A DNA stretch of 64,000 bases from Parabacteroides faecis (GCF_014647375.1 NZ_BMPB01000003.1:248001-312000); one strand, 5' to 3'. Positions 6,992 through 17,590 are shown, numbered from the stretch's first letter. A program made the numbers and translations. The notes: a model not told the origin generated them from the letters alone.

Positions 6992-8524
6992 ATGATAAAA
7001 TTACTCGATTGTACGCTAAGAGATGGTGGTTATTATACCAATTGGGATTTTGATAAGGATCTTGTTAATACATATATAGAAGCTACAAATATTTTACCTA
7101 TAGAATACCTAGAAATAGGATATCGAAATAATCCTTCTAAAGAATATTTAGGTAAATATGGCTATTGTCCTATCTTTGAATTAGAGGATTTACGAAAAAA
7201 ATCAAAAAAAAAATTAGCAATTATGCTAAATGAGAAAAATGTAAATCAAATAGATTTAAAGAAGCTTCTAAGTCCAATAAAAGAATTCATTAATATGATT
7301 AGACTGGCTGTTGACCCAGAAAATTTTGATCGCGCAGTACAACTGGCTGAATCAATAAAAAAAATGGGATTTGAAGTCGGGTTTAATACTATGTACATGT
7401 CAAGATGGAAAGAATATGATGATTTTATTCCAAAATTAAGAAATATAAATGGCATAGCAGATTTATTTTGCATGGTAGATTCTTATGGAGGAATAACCCC
7501 CTATGAAGTTCGTGAGACTATATCCATAATTAAAAATGAAATAAATTGTTCCATAGGTTTTCATGGACACAACAATTTAGAATTGGGATTAATAAATTCA
7601 TTGACCGCAATAGATTGTGATATTGATTATATTGATGCTACAATTTTAGGAATGGGAAGAGGGGCTGGAAATTTAAAAATGGAACTTATCCTTACTTATT
7701 TAAATAAAAGCAAAGGAATAGAAGTTGACTTTAATGTACTAGGAGAAGTTATATCAAATTTCAAAGAATTACATAAAAAATATGAATGGGGCACAAATTT
7801 ACCCTATATGCTTTCTGGCATTAATTCACTTCCTCAAAAAAATATCATGGATTGGGTTAATAATAGGGTATATTCTTTCAATAGTATTGTTCGTGCTTTA
7901 GATAATAAAAGAGAAAAAAAATTAGACAATGCAAAATACCCATTACTAAAAACTAATATTTTCAAAAAAGTTTTAATTATTGGTGGTGGTAAAAATAGCC
8001 TAGCACACTTAGCAGGCATAAATGCCTTTATAGAAAAAAATCATTCAATAGCTATCATTCATGCAACATCAAGATATGCATTCCATTATAAAAATATCAA
8101 TGTTCCACAATTTTATTGTTTAGTAGGAACAGAAGGTAAACGTTTATCAAAAAATTTAAGTGCCTATCCTTTTAATGGAACATGTATTCTTCCACCTTAT
8201 CCAAGAATAATGGGGACTGATGTTCCTGAGTTTGTTCAGAGTAATACTTTTGAATTAAAAAAAATCTGTTTCACGGACAACTATTTAGATTCATGTACTG
8301 CAATAGCCCTACAAACAGCTCTCGAATTAAAAGCAGAAGAAGTGTACATGATAGGATATGATGGATATCCAGATAATGTCTTATCAGAAAAAGAAATGGC
8401 TTTAACTAATGAAAATAGAAATTTATTTACAGATTTTTATCAAACTACAGGAAAAAAAATAATGTCATTAACTCCTTCATTATATAAAGAAATAGAAGTC
8501 AGATCCGTATATCAATATATTTAA
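6992..8524 (+). CDS. DRE-TIM aldolase-like enzyme with C-terminal Rossmann-like domain
   Basis: A 510-residue two-domain protein. Residues ~1-300 are an HMGL/DRE-TIM barrel: LLDCTLRDGGYYTNW at the N terminus and GFHGHNNLELG with the metal-binding His pair; relatives include 4-hydroxy-2-oxovalerate aldolase. Residues ~325-510 start with KVLIIGGGKNS and end with a YMIGYDGYP segment, resembling a nucleotide- or sugar-binding MptE/DUF115-like fold. Three bases separate it from a CMP-sugar synthetase gene, so it probably builds the keto-acid sugar that the synthetase activates. The barrel assignment is firm; the product and the C-terminal role are inference. The gene is strongly AT-rich. Confidence 0.75.
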   Translation: MIKLLDCTLRDGGYYTNWDFDKDLVNTYIEATNILPIEYLEIGYRNNPSKEYLGKYGYCPIFELEDLRKKSKKKLAIMLNEKNVNQIDLKKLLSPIKEFINMIRLAVDPENFDRAVQLAESIKKMGFEVGFNTMYMSRWKEYDDFIPKLRNINGIADLFCMVDSYGGITPYEVRETISIIKNEINCSIGFHGHNNLELGLINSLTAIDCDIDYIDATILGMGRGAGNLKMELILTYLNKSKGIEVDFNVLGEVISNFKELHKKYEWGTNLPYMLSGINSLPQKNIMDWVNNRVYSFNSIVRALDNKREKKLDNAKYPLLKTNIFKKVLIIGGGKNSLAHLAGINAFIEKNHSIAIIHATSRYAFHYKNINVPQFYCLVGTEGKRLSKNLSAYPFNGTCILPPYPRIMGTDVPEFVQSNTFELKKICFTDNYLDSCTAIALQTALELKAEEVYMIGYDGYPDNVLSEKEMALTNENRNLFTDFYQTTGKKIMSLTPSLYKEIEVRSVYQYI

Positions 8525-8526
8525 TC

Positions 8527-9213
8527 ATGGATAAAGTTGCATTTTTCCTACCTACACGAAAAGGTAGTCAACGCGTAAAAAATAAAAATACTCGTCCTTT
8601 TGCTCAAATAAAAGGAGGACTATTTGAAAATAAAATATCACAACTTATACAAACCAAAAACATTGATGAAATAATATTATCAACTAATGATGAAGACTGT
8701 ATTTTAATTGCACAAAAATTTCTATCACAATCAGAAAAAATCAAAATAGATATTCGCCCAACAAAGCTTTGTTTAGATTCAACTAATCTACAAGATTTAA
8801 TAGCCTATGTGCCAACACTTACAAATGCAGAGCACATTCTTTGGGGACATGTAACAACTCCAATGGTAGATGCACATATATATGACCAGGCTGTCAAATT
8901 ATATCTATCGAATCTAGAATTAGGATATGACTCACTAGTTGGAGTTGTTGGATTTAGGAACTTTCTATTAAATAATAAAGGAGAGATTATCAACAATACA
9001 ACCTCACTACCTTGGCCACGAACTCAAGATCTAGAAAAATTATATGAAATCAATCACTCTATTTTTTTAGCCAAACGACATATATATGAAGAACAATTAA
9101 ATCGTATTGGAAAAAAACCTTATCTATTTGAAATGAACAAAATAAGTTCATTTGATATTGATTGGGAAGAAGATTTTAAAATAGCAGAAATAATCTATAA
9201 TATCTTTAAATAA
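8527..9213 (+). CDS. NeuA-like CMP-sugar synthetase (acylneuraminate cytidylyltransferase family)
   Basis: A 228-residue enzyme. The N-terminal PTRKGSQRVKNKNTRPF matches the CTP-binding signature of NeuA/KdsB-type cytidylyltransferases; TTPMVDA and the C-terminal FDIDWEEDFKIAE carry the Mg-binding Asp residues. It activates a nonulosonic-type sugar with CMP. No sialic acid synthase (NeuB) is present nearby; the preceding aldolase-like gene may replace it. A GT52-type (sialyltransferase-like) gene two places downstream fits a CMP-sugar donor. Confidence 0.85.
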   Translation: MDKVAFFLPTRKGSQRVKNKNTRPFAQIKGGLFENKISQLIQTKNIDEIILSTNDEDCILIAQKFLSQSEKIKIDIRPTKLCLDSTNLQDLIAYVPTLTNAEHILWGHVTTPMVDAHIYDQAVKLYLSNLELGYDSLVGVVGFRNFLLNNKGEIINNTTSLPWPRTQDLEKLYEINHSIFLAKRHIYEEQLNRIGKKPYLFEMNKISSFDIDWEEDFKIAEIIYNIFK

Positions 9214-9241
9214 GGATATCACATAGTTGGTAATATATTAT

Positions 9242-10708
9242 ATGAATAAATATAGTAGATTAGGAAAAAATACAGGTCTAATAATAGTAGGGAATATAGG
9301 AAGTAGATTCATTTCATTCTTCATGTTACCCTTTTATACAACATGGCTATCAGTAAAAGATTATGGAATTATTGATTTAATTCAAGTTTATACATCTTTT
9401 ATATTAAGTATTATTTCATGCTGCATTTATGAATCTATTTTTGTATTTCCAAAGGGACAAAAAAAGGAAAAACAAACAACTTATTTTTCTTCAGGAATAT
9501 ATTATACTATCCTTTTATTTGCAATAACAGGAATATTATCTTTCATATTTCATTTCATATTAGTTAATAACCATGTTAAGAATTTTTACACTACATATTC
9601 CTTGTATTTATATATCATTATATTTTTATCTTTTACCCAAACTTACACACAACAGTTCTCTAGAAGTCTTAATCAAATGAATATATATGCATTATGCGGT
9701 ATCATTTATACAGCATCAATGGCTATTTCTTCTATTATCTTGTTACCAATATATGGAGTATATGGATTTTTAATTGCCCAAATAGTATCTTTAGCAATAT
9801 CTACTATATATACCTTTCTATTTGGAAAAATGTATAAGTTTATCAATTGGAGTTACATACAAAAAAGGGAATACATAGAAATGCTAAAATATGCACTACC
9901 TCTAATTCCTAATGCATTAATTTGGTGGCTTATATTAAGTTTTAATCGTCCTGTTATAGAAAGCTATATTGGACTAAAAGCTGTAGGGCTATTTGCTGTT
10001 GCATGTAAACTACCTAATATGATAGGAGCTTTCTATAACATGTTTGGTACATCTTGGCAAATTTCAGTTCTTGAAGAATTCAACAACTCGGATTATACAT
10101 ATTTCTTTAATAGAGTGTGTCGATTTATTGTTCTTGGATTAGTTTTTATTTCATCTTTAATGTGTATAACAAGTAAATGGATAATTTCTCTATTGACAAG
10201 TGTTGAATTTATTGATGCCTGGATCTACATACCGATTTTATCATTAGCTATACTTTTCTCAAATATATCAAATTTTATTGGCGCTACATTTTCAGCAGTA
10301 AAACAGAGTAAGTATTATTTCTATTCAGGTATATGGGGAGCCATATCTAGTATAGTTTTCAATTTCACTTTAATACCTACTTATGGATTATATGGTGCTG
10401 CAATATCAATGGTATTAGCAAATTTTATAATTCTCATTTCAAGAACGATATATTCATGGAAATATGTCAAAATACAAAATTTATTTTCATATGTGATAAT
10501 GATTGGTATCAATATTATAATTGCGATATCTGTTTGTATAATTGACAACTTATTAATAAAATCAATTTCAATAGTCATTTTTTTATCAATATTAATACTA
10601 GCAAACAAATCTGTTATTAGAGATCTATACAATAATCTAATATTACATTTTAATCAAAATAAAAAACAAATCCAAAATGAATCTATTCAAAAAAACTTCA
10701 AAGAATAA
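9242..10708 (+). CDS. Wzx-type polysaccharide flippase
   Basis: A 488-residue membrane protein with 12-14 hydrophobic segments, typical of MATE/MOP-superfamily O-antigen and capsule flippases. NTGLIIVGNIGSRFISFFMLPFYT at the N terminus resembles the first helix of the family. It would move the undecaprenyl-linked repeat unit across the inner membrane. The ATG at 9242 is preferred to an in-frame TTG at 9227. The end overlaps the next gene by 32 bp. AT-rich like its neighbours. Confidence 0.88.
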   Translation: MNKYSRLGKNTGLIIVGNIGSRFISFFMLPFYTTWLSVKDYGIIDLIQVYTSFILSIISCCIYESIFVFPKGQKKEKQTTYFSSGIYYTILLFAITGILSFIFHFILVNNHVKNFYTTYSLYLYIIIFLSFTQTYTQQFSRSLNQMNIYALCGIIYTASMAISSIILLPIYGVYGFLIAQIVSLAISTIYTFLFGKMYKFINWSYIQKREYIEMLKYALPLIPNALIWWLILSFNRPVIESYIGLKAVGLFAVACKLPNMIGAFYNMFGTSWQISVLEEFNNSDYTYFFNRVCRFIVLGLVFISSLMCITSKWIISLLTSVEFIDAWIYIPILSLAILFSNISNFIGATFSAVKQSKYYFYSGIWGAISSIVFNFTLIPTYGLYGAAISMVLANFIILISRTIYSWKYVKIQNLFSYVIMIGINIIIAISVCIIDNLLIKSISIVIFLSILILANKSVIRDLYNNLILHFNQNKKQIQNESIQKNFKE

Positions 10709-11744
10709 ATTTAATATAAAAAATGTATGTATAGTAGATACTGTATATGCTTTATTAATTTATTTATTAAAATCAGATATAAATGATATTCATGATACTT
10801 ATTTCTTTGTATCAGAAGGTATACATCCATCTATTCAAAACAATTTAACACATAAATATATCTATAAAAAAAAGCATTTACCGAATTTAATATCAGAAAT
10901 ATATGACTTAATTAGATTAAGAATATTCAAATACATTCGTTGGCCATTTATAAAAGATTCTTTAATATATTCGCAAGATCATTTACCCTATTCCATTCCA
11001 TTAGTTGGAAATAAATCTTATTCATATATTGAAGATGCTCCATATATTTATTCTATCATAAAAGCTAATAATTGGCTCGATAATAAAATCAAGTACTGGA
11101 ATGATCGATATTATATAAAAAAAATAAATCTTTATATATTTGGCAAAACATATAAAAAGCCAGTTGGACTCAGTAATTCTTGCAAAGAAATAATACTTTC
11201 AGTTAAAGATATAGCACCATTTTGGACAAATAAAAAAATAACGATTATTGATATTTTTAAAATTTGGAGTAATAGCCCAGAAGAAAAAAAAAAGTTAATA
11301 TATAAGATATATAATATTACAAATGAAGATATAGAAGAGCTAAAAAGTAAATCAATAATAATACTTACACAAAGATTTGTTACAGATGGAATATTAACAG
11401 AAGAAGAACAAATAAGAATCTATAAAAAAATAATTTCATATTATGATTCAAACAAAATCTTAATTAAACCACACCCTAGAGATAAGATAGATTACAAAAA
11501 ATATTTTAACAATATTTCATGTTTCAACAAAATTATTCCATCACAATTATTCGATCTATTAGGTATTAGATTTGATAAGGCTGTTACAATTTGTACTTCT
11601 GCTGTATTTGATTTTTCATATAAAATAGAAATAGATTGGTTTGGTTCAAAAATTCATCCAAAAATTTTTGATCAAGAAGGAGAAATAGACATCTCACAAA
11701 TCAACACATCAGGCAATAAAATAAATTTCATAAATATCAATTAA
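10677..11744 (+). CDS. GT52-like glycosyltransferase (sialyltransferase-like)
   Basis: A 355-residue GT-B-type protein. The N-terminal NVCIVDTVYALLIYLLKS strand-loop and the C-terminal ILIKPHPRDKIDY, followed by SAVFDFSYK, resemble family 52 transferases such as lipooligosaccharide sialyltransferases. Those use CMP-activated sugars, matching the CMP-sugar synthetase two genes upstream. Translation overlaps the flippase gene by 32 bp. I am fairly sure of the glycosyltransferase class and less sure of the exact family. Confidence 0.7.
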   Translation: MNLFKKTSKNKFNIKNVCIVDTVYALLIYLLKSDINDIHDTYFFVSEGIHPSIQNNLTHKYIYKKKHLPNLISEIYDLIRLRIFKYIRWPFIKDSLIYSQDHLPYSIPLVGNKSYSYIEDAPYIYSIIKANNWLDNKIKYWNDRYYIKKINLYIFGKTYKKPVGLSNSCKEIILSVKDIAPFWTNKKITIIDIFKIWSNSPEEKKKLIYKIYNITNEDIEELKSKSIIILTQRFVTDGILTEEEQIRIYKKIISYYDSNKILIKPHPRDKIDYKKYFNNISCFNKIIPSQLFDLLGIRFDKAVTICTSAVFDFSYKIEIDWFGSKIHPKIFDQEGEIDISQINTSGNKINFININ

Positions 11745-11813
11745 TACAACAATAAAAAGATAATTTAACATATTAAAAGTATTATACAATTATATTATCA
11801 CAAATAGTATTAT

Positions 11814-13040
11814 ATGAATAAAATAGCAATAATCAGCCCCTGTTTTTTACCTATACCGGCATTAAAAGGAGGAGCTGTAGAAACTCTCATAGAAATTTAT
11901 TTAAACAAAAATGAAGTGAATCCTTGCGCAGAATATGTTGTTTTCACTATCTATGATAGAAATGCAATAATTGAAAGTCGTAAATATAAATATAGCAAAT
12001 TTGAATATATCCACAGAAACACAATTAGGCACAAATTTTTAACAACATATAATAGGATATTAGACCTACTCTGGAATAGATATAAATTCAACATTCCATA
12101 TATTGGAGATGATTTTATTATTTCATGCATCAAAATAATGAAATACAAATACAAATTTGATACAATAATCATTGAAAATACACCTTTATATGCATTACTA
12201 TTAAAAAAACAATACAATATACCAATTAATCTACATTTACATAATGATATTTTATATGCCAATACATATCAGGCTAAAAACATCATAAAAAGTTTATCGC
12301 ATATTTGGAGTACAAGTAATTATATAAAAAAACGTGTTTGTTCAATTCCAGTTAATTCAAAATATAACTGTAAAATATCTGTCCTATACAATGGTATTGA
12401 TATCAATCGATTTAAATCACAAATAAGTATAAATGAAAAAAATGAATTAAAAAACAAATTATCTATAAGCGAAAAAGATAAAATCTTATTATTTGTAGGT
12501 CGAATAGATCGAACAAAAGGTGTAAAAGAATTAATAGAAGCATTTGTAAGATTACCTAAAAGCAATCTAAAACTATTAATATTAGGAGCATCTTTTTTTT
12601 CGAGCAAAGAAAAAACATTATATATCAAAGAGCTTGAAAAAATGATATATCCAATAAAAAATAATATTTGTTTCACAGGATATATATCCAATGAATATAT
12701 ACACAAATATTATCAAATTGCAGATATAGTTATAGTTCCATCAATCTGTGAAGAAGCTTTTTCATTAACTTGCTTAGAAGCATTAGCATCTGGATGTCCA
12801 CTTATAATATCAGATTCGGGAGGAATGATTGAAGTTGTAGACGAAGAATCTGCCATTATAGTTGATAGAAAAAAGGAATTCAGCAAAACGTTAGCTAAAC
12901 AGATATATGTTTTAATCAATGATAAGGAGAAAAGAGAAAAAATGAAAAAAGCAGCTCTATCGAGAGCTCAAATGTTCACAGATACAAATTATTATAGAAA
13001 TTTTCTTGAATTACTTTCAGACATTGTTTATTTTAAATAA
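11814..13040 (+). CDS. GT4-family glycosyltransferase
   Basis: A 408-residue GT-B enzyme. The N-terminal IISPCFLPIPALKGGAVETL forms the acceptor-side glycine loop; the C-terminal domain has FVGRIDRTKGVKELIEAF and the donor-binding EX7E segment in EEAFSLTCLEALASGCP. It adds one sugar of the capsule repeat unit on the cytoplasmic face of the inner membrane; the sugar cannot be told from sequence. It is preceded by a 69-bp AT-rich gap and followed after 8 bp by a GT8 gene. Confidence 0.88.
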   Translation: MNKIAIISPCFLPIPALKGGAVETLIEIYLNKNEVNPCAEYVVFTIYDRNAIIESRKYKYSKFEYIHRNTIRHKFLTTYNRILDLLWNRYKFNIPYIGDDFIISCIKIMKYKYKFDTIIIENTPLYALLLKKQYNIPINLHLHNDILYANTYQAKNIIKSLSHIWSTSNYIKKRVCSIPVNSKYNCKISVLYNGIDINRFKSQISINEKNELKNKLSISEKDKILLFVGRIDRTKGVKELIEAFVRLPKSNLKLLILGASFFSSKEKTLYIKELEKMIYPIKNNICFTGYISNEYIHKYYQIADIVIVPSICEEAFSLTCLEALASGCPLIISDSGGMIEVVDEESAIIVDRKKEFSKTLAKQIYVLINDKEKREKMKKAALSRAQMFTDTNYYRNFLELLSDIVYFK

Positions 13041-13048
13041 TTAATATA

Positions 13049-13996
13049 ATGATTATTGCATGTGCAACAGACGATAATTTTATACAACATTGCAGTGTAA
13101 TGTTGACATCTTTATTCGAAAATAATAAGAAAGAAGATATCGTAGTCTACTTACTAACAGAAGGACTGAAAGAAATTAGCCAAAGATATATTAAGAATAT
13201 TGAACTAATTTATAAATGCAAAATACAAATTTGTAATATTAATATAGCACTTTTAAATGATTTTCCATTATTTCCTGGTGATCATGTGTCTATTGTTACA
13301 TATTTTCGATTATTATTACCAGATATCATAGATAACAAAATATCAAAAATATTATATTTAGATTCTGATATAATAATAACAGGCTCTTTAAAACCCTTAT
13401 GGGATATAAAGTTAACAGCTCCAATTGCTGCTGTTCCTGAGTCTACAAGTTATCAACCTGAAAACTATAAACGGTTACAGTATGATAGTAAATACTCATA
13501 TTTTAATGCAGGAGTCATACTCATCAATTTAGAATACTGGAGATCACATCAATTGATTGATCGCTTTCGCGATTATTTAATAAAATATCCTGAGAGAGTT
13601 CGCTGGCATGATCAAGATATCCTTAATGCTGTATTACACAACAATTGGCTTAGACTTCCTATTAGGTGGAATGCTCTAGAAGGTTATTTTCATACATCTT
13701 TTTACAGAAATACTAAGTTAAATAAAAAGAATAAAATAGAAATAATAAATGAAATAACTAATCCAATAATTGTGCATTATTGCGCAAAAAACAAACCTTG
13801 GTGCTGGGGAAATAATCACCCACTAAAAAATTTATATTTCACATATTTAGAAAAAACTGAATGGAAGTATTATAATCCTAAACTAACAATATCAAAGGAT
13901 AACATTAAAATAATCATTAGAAACATATTAGTTTTATTAAGAATTAAAAAGACATTATTTATAAACATCCAACAAAAGGATAATAATCAGATATGA
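13049..13996 (+). CDS. GT8-family (LgtC-like) glycosyltransferase
   Basis: A 315-residue GT-A enzyme. MIIACATDDNFIQHCSVMLTSL is the nucleotide-binding first strand, ILYLDSDIII (~101-110) contains the DxD metal site, FNAGVILINLEYWR follows, and HYCAKNKPW is the conserved C-terminal His/Lys region. GT8 members usually transfer galactose or glucose from UDP-sugar with retention. It lies within the capsule operon. Confidence 0.9.
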   Translation: MIIACATDDNFIQHCSVMLTSLFENNKKEDIVVYLLTEGLKEISQRYIKNIELIYKCKIQICNINIALLNDFPLFPGDHVSIVTYFRLLLPDIIDNKISKILYLDSDIIITGSLKPLWDIKLTAPIAAVPESTSYQPENYKRLQYDSKYSYFNAGVILINLEYWRSHQLIDRFRDYLIKYPERVRWHDQDILNAVLHNNWLRLPIRWNALEGYFHTSFYRNTKLNKKNKIEIINEITNPIIVHYCAKNKPWCWGNNHPLKNLYFTYLEKTEWKYYNPKLTISKDNIKIIIRNILVLLRIKKTLFINIQQKDNNQI

Positions 13997-14029
13997 TAAT
14001 ATGTACAATAACCATTATGTAATAATCAA

Positions 14030-15268
14030 ATGATAAAAAAAATATTATTTTTAGCCCCATACAGTGTTCCAGTAAATAATCCTGAAGCAATATGTAACGC
14101 TAAATTATTAAAAATATTAAGCGAAGCAGGATATGAGATTGATGTTATAAGTAAAAATAATAATCATGTTTATATACCTAATACCAATGACAATATTTTT
14201 ATTGAAAATGTTTTTTATATAAAACAGTTCATTTTAAAAAACAAAATAAATATCAAAACAATTATTGATCATATCAAAGTATTTATAAAAACTGGATATG
14301 TATACAAGGGAGCACATTGGGCTTTATATGCTATAAATCATTCTGAAACACTAATAAAAGATAAAAAATATGATTTAATAATGTCTCGAAGTCCCTCTGC
14401 TGAATTAGCAGCTTTATATCTTTCTAAAAAATACAAAATTAAATGGATCGCCAATTGGAACGATCCTTATCCTGATATTTGTTATCCTCCTCCCTATGGA
14501 CATGGTCCTAAGGCAAAACTAGGAGGTTTACAAAAAAAATTATTACAAAAGGTTTCACAGCAAGCTAATATTCATACTTTTCCATCCAAGAGGCTAAGAG
14601 ACTATATGTTTCAATACATGAGTATAAAAGATATAAATAGTACTTTTATAATACCACACGCATGCATAGATAACCTATTTAATTATAAAGAAAAGGAAAA
14701 ATCATCCATATTACGTATAATTCATTCTGGAAATATAACATACCCTCGTTCTCCAATATCGCTATTTAAAGGCCTTAATTTATTTAAAGAACAAGCTCCC
14801 AACGCCAATATAGAGATAACCTTTATTGGAAAACAAGATGAGAATTTTACAAATCTAATAAAAAATTACAATCTTGATGACAATATAAATATCATTACTC
14901 CTAAAGATTATATTACAAACCTAGAAATAATGTCCAAATTTGATTTAGCTCTATTAATTGAAGCAAATATGGAAGAAGGCATATTTTTACCGACCAAATT
15001 AGGCGACTACATGCAATGCAGATTACCAATATGGACAATTAGTCCAAAAACAGGTGAAGCAAATGATTTATACAAAGACAGAAGTATATTATACTTTTCA
15101 GATGTTTCATCACATGAAAGTATTGCAGACTCTTTAAAAATAATTTATTCTGATTATCTTACTAAGAAAAGTCATTTTCAAAGAAGAAATATAATAGAAG
15201 AATATCAGCAAGATTACATTTTAAATTTATACAAAAAAATATTTAATATAATTGAAAATAATCAATAA
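14030..15268 (+). CDS. Glycosyltransferase, GT4-like GT-B fold
   Basis: A 412-residue protein. It starts KKILFLAPYSVPVNNPEA, typical of the GT4 N-terminal domain, has the WNDPYPDICYPPPYG stretch seen in some capsule transferases, and a C-terminal domain with IIHSGNITYPRSP and a donor site around LPTKLGDYMQCRLPIW. The EX7E motif is less clear than in its neighbours. Likely one linkage of the repeat unit; specificity unknown. Confidence 0.78.
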   Translation: MIKKILFLAPYSVPVNNPEAICNAKLLKILSEAGYEIDVISKNNNHVYIPNTNDNIFIENVFYIKQFILKNKINIKTIIDHIKVFIKTGYVYKGAHWALYAINHSETLIKDKKYDLIMSRSPSAELAALYLSKKYKIKWIANWNDPYPDICYPPPYGHGPKAKLGGLQKKLLQKVSQQANIHTFPSKRLRDYMFQYMSIKDINSTFIIPHACIDNLFNYKEKEKSSILRIIHSGNITYPRSPISLFKGLNLFKEQAPNANIEITFIGKQDENFTNLIKNYNLDDNINIITPKDYITNLEIMSKFDLALLIEANMEEGIFLPTKLGDYMQCRLPIWTISPKTGEANDLYKDRSILYFSDVSSHESIADSLKIIYSDYLTKKSHFQRRNIIEEYQQDYILNLYKKIFNIIENNQ

Positions 15269-15271
15269 TTA

Positions 15272-16423
15272 ATGGAATACTATTTATTGATAACAATCTG
15301 TTTCTTGGCACATTATATACAAAATAGTATAAGAGAAAATTTAAGAAACACATTCAAAAGTACAATAACATTACTTATTGCTATTTTTTTATGTTTTGGT
15401 TATATGACAGGAACAGACTGGAGGACTTATGAAAATAGTTATCAATGGATTACATTTGATAAATTTCTTTCAATTATACTATTTTGGGAACCTGGATTCA
15501 TAATTTACACTGCTATATTTCACTTATTAGAAATTGATTTTTGGATATATTTAATATTTACAAAATTACTAACATTCAGCATATTTTACTGGTTTTTAAA
15601 TAAATATAGTGAAAAACGTTATTATTTTCTTATAATGACATTCTTTGTAACTTTATATGGATTATATTTTTGGATTGACAACCCATTAAGGAATTTGATA
15701 GCATTTTCCATTTTTTTGCTAAGTATACCAGCCATATTAGAAAAGAATAAATGGAAATATTTTTCTATTATATTTATAGCTATAACATTCCATTATTCGT
15801 CAATATTATTAATTCCACTATATTGGATTTTATCATCAAGAATAAAATCAAAAACAATAATTATATTTTACATAATATTCAGTTTAATCTTTTTAGATAT
15901 AAAAATATTATTTTCAATAATTAACACTGCATTCAGTTGGTTTCCAATAATAACAAACAAAATTGTATTTTATTCCCAAAATATAAATGAAGAAAGTGGT
16001 AAAATTATTTCATTTGGATATTTAATACATAATATATTCTTTATAATATTATTACTTAGCAGAAAAAAAATTGAAACAATTAAATACGGACATCTCATAT
16101 TTAATTCATCGATTTTATACATTTTTTTATTTAGACTTGGACTTAGTTTTAATGTATTCATGAGAATTGCAATGTATTTTGCTTTAATATATAGCATTTC
16201 TGTTATATATATTCTTTATAACTTAGAGAATAAATCAAAAATAATTTACCAATTATATCTATTACTAATTATAACAATGATCACATGGTCTTCTATAACT
16301 AAAGATAGTAGATATATACCATACTCTAGTTATCTAAGTTACATTTTTAGAGAGAAACCTAGTTATTATTATCGTTATTACTATAATGACAACAATAGTT
16401 CTTATCCACGAATTTACCAATAA
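15272..16423 (+). CDS. EpsG/Wzy-type polysaccharide polymerase
   Basis: A 383-residue, very hydrophobic protein with about ten membrane segments. GYMTGTDWRTYENSYQ after the second helix is the hallmark of EpsG-family proteins, which polymerise lipid-linked repeat units in the periplasm. A Tyr-rich tail (YYYRYYYND) ends the protein. It starts 3 bp after the previous gene and shares one base with the next. Among the most AT-rich genes here. Confidence 0.83.
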   Translation: MEYYLLITICFLAHYIQNSIRENLRNTFKSTITLLIAIFLCFGYMTGTDWRTYENSYQWITFDKFLSIILFWEPGFIIYTAIFHLLEIDFWIYLIFTKLLTFSIFYWFLNKYSEKRYYFLIMTFFVTLYGLYFWIDNPLRNLIAFSIFLLSIPAILEKNKWKYFSIIFIAITFHYSSILLIPLYWILSSRIKSKTIIIFYIIFSLIFLDIKILFSIINTAFSWFPIITNKIVFYSQNINEESGKIISFGYLIHNIFFIILLLSRKKIETIKYGHLIFNSSILYIFLFRLGLSFNVFMRIAMYFALIYSISVIYILYNLENKSKIIYQLYLLLIITMITWSSITKDSRYIPYSSYLSYIFREKPSYYYRYYYNDNNSSYPRIYQ

Positions 16424-17505
16424 TGAAATTAGCAATTGTAATTAATGATATAACTCCTGCTGCAGGAACAGAAAGAATTACGATTATGTTATGTAACACT
16501 TTTATAAAAAAAGGGCATGACGTAGTTATTATATCTTGTTATAAAGAATTTGAAAAAATATCCTATGAAGTATCAAGTAAGGCAAAAATAATTTATATAA
16601 ACAAAAATAAACCAAAGAATAAAATAATTTATTGGACATTAGATCGAATAAAAATAATAAATAGATTAAATAAGATATTAAAAAATAATAACCTTGATAT
16701 TATTATAGGACAAAGTTTTCCGATAAATTTTCTTCTGTATTTTTGTAATATTTCTCACAAAATAATCGCATGTGAACATATATTTTATAATTATTATCCA
16801 AAAGCAATAAGAATACTAAGAAAATATATATACAAATCATTTTACAAAGTAGTTGTTTTAACAGATAAAGATAAATTAAAATTTAGCGAACATATAAATA
16901 ATGTATATGCAATTCCAAACATCAATTTATTCAAAAGTGATAAAAAATCAGATTTAAAAAATAAAAAAATAATATCAGTAGGAAGACTAGTTAAACAAAA
17001 AGGATATGATATACTAATCAATGCAACTAAAGATATTTTCATAGAACATCCTGATTGGGAACTAAACATTTATGGAACAGGTAAATGTTTTAATGAATTA
17101 AAATCTCAAATTGAAGATTTATCATTACAAAATAATATATTCTTGAGAGGAAAATCAATAAATATAAAAAATGAATACTTAAAGTCATCCATATATGTTA
17201 TGTCATCTCGTTTTGAAGGTTTTGGATTAGTTCTTGTAGAAGCTGCAGTGTGTGGATTACCTATTATTTCATTTGATTGTCCTAATGGACCTAGTGATGT
17301 TTTATCTCCAGATTTGGGAATATTAGTCAAAAACGGAGATATTGATGGATTAAAGAATGCAATTTCTGAATTAATAAACAATGAAGATTTGAGAATTAAA
17401 TATGCAAAAAAGAGTAAAATAATTGAACAAAAATATTCCGAGGAAATCATATATAAGAAATGGGATATTTTATTCAGCTCTTCAGAGCAACAACAAGACT
17501 TTTAA
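16423..17505 (+). CDS. GT4-family glycosyltransferase
   Basis: A 360-residue GT-B enzyme. The N-terminal IVINDITPAAGTERIT is the usual loop of capsule GT4 enzymes; ISVGRLVKQKGYDILI and SSRFEGFGLVLVEAAVCGLP (EX7E) mark the donor domain. The start codon overlaps the polymerase stop codon by one base. Probably adds an internal sugar of the repeat unit. Confidence 0.9.
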   Translation: MKLAIVINDITPAAGTERITIMLCNTFIKKGHDVVIISCYKEFEKISYEVSSKAKIIYINKNKPKNKIIYWTLDRIKIINRLNKILKNNNLDIIIGQSFPINFLLYFCNISHKIIACEHIFYNYYPKAIRILRKYIYKSFYKVVVLTDKDKLKFSEHINNVYAIPNINLFKSDKKSDLKNKKIISVGRLVKQKGYDILINATKDIFIEHPDWELNIYGTGKCFNELKSQIEDLSLQNNIFLRGKSINIKNEYLKSSIYVMSSRFEGFGLVLVEAAVCGLPIISFDCPNGPSDVLSPDLGILVKNGDIDGLKNAISELINNEDLRIKYAKKSKIIEQKYSEEIIYKKWDILFSSSEQQQDF

Positions 17506-17590
17506 GCACCAGTGTTGATGTTTTCAAAGTTTATTCAAAACACATTTTTCTCTCAATATATATTTACAAACAACATAATACGATAATTTC

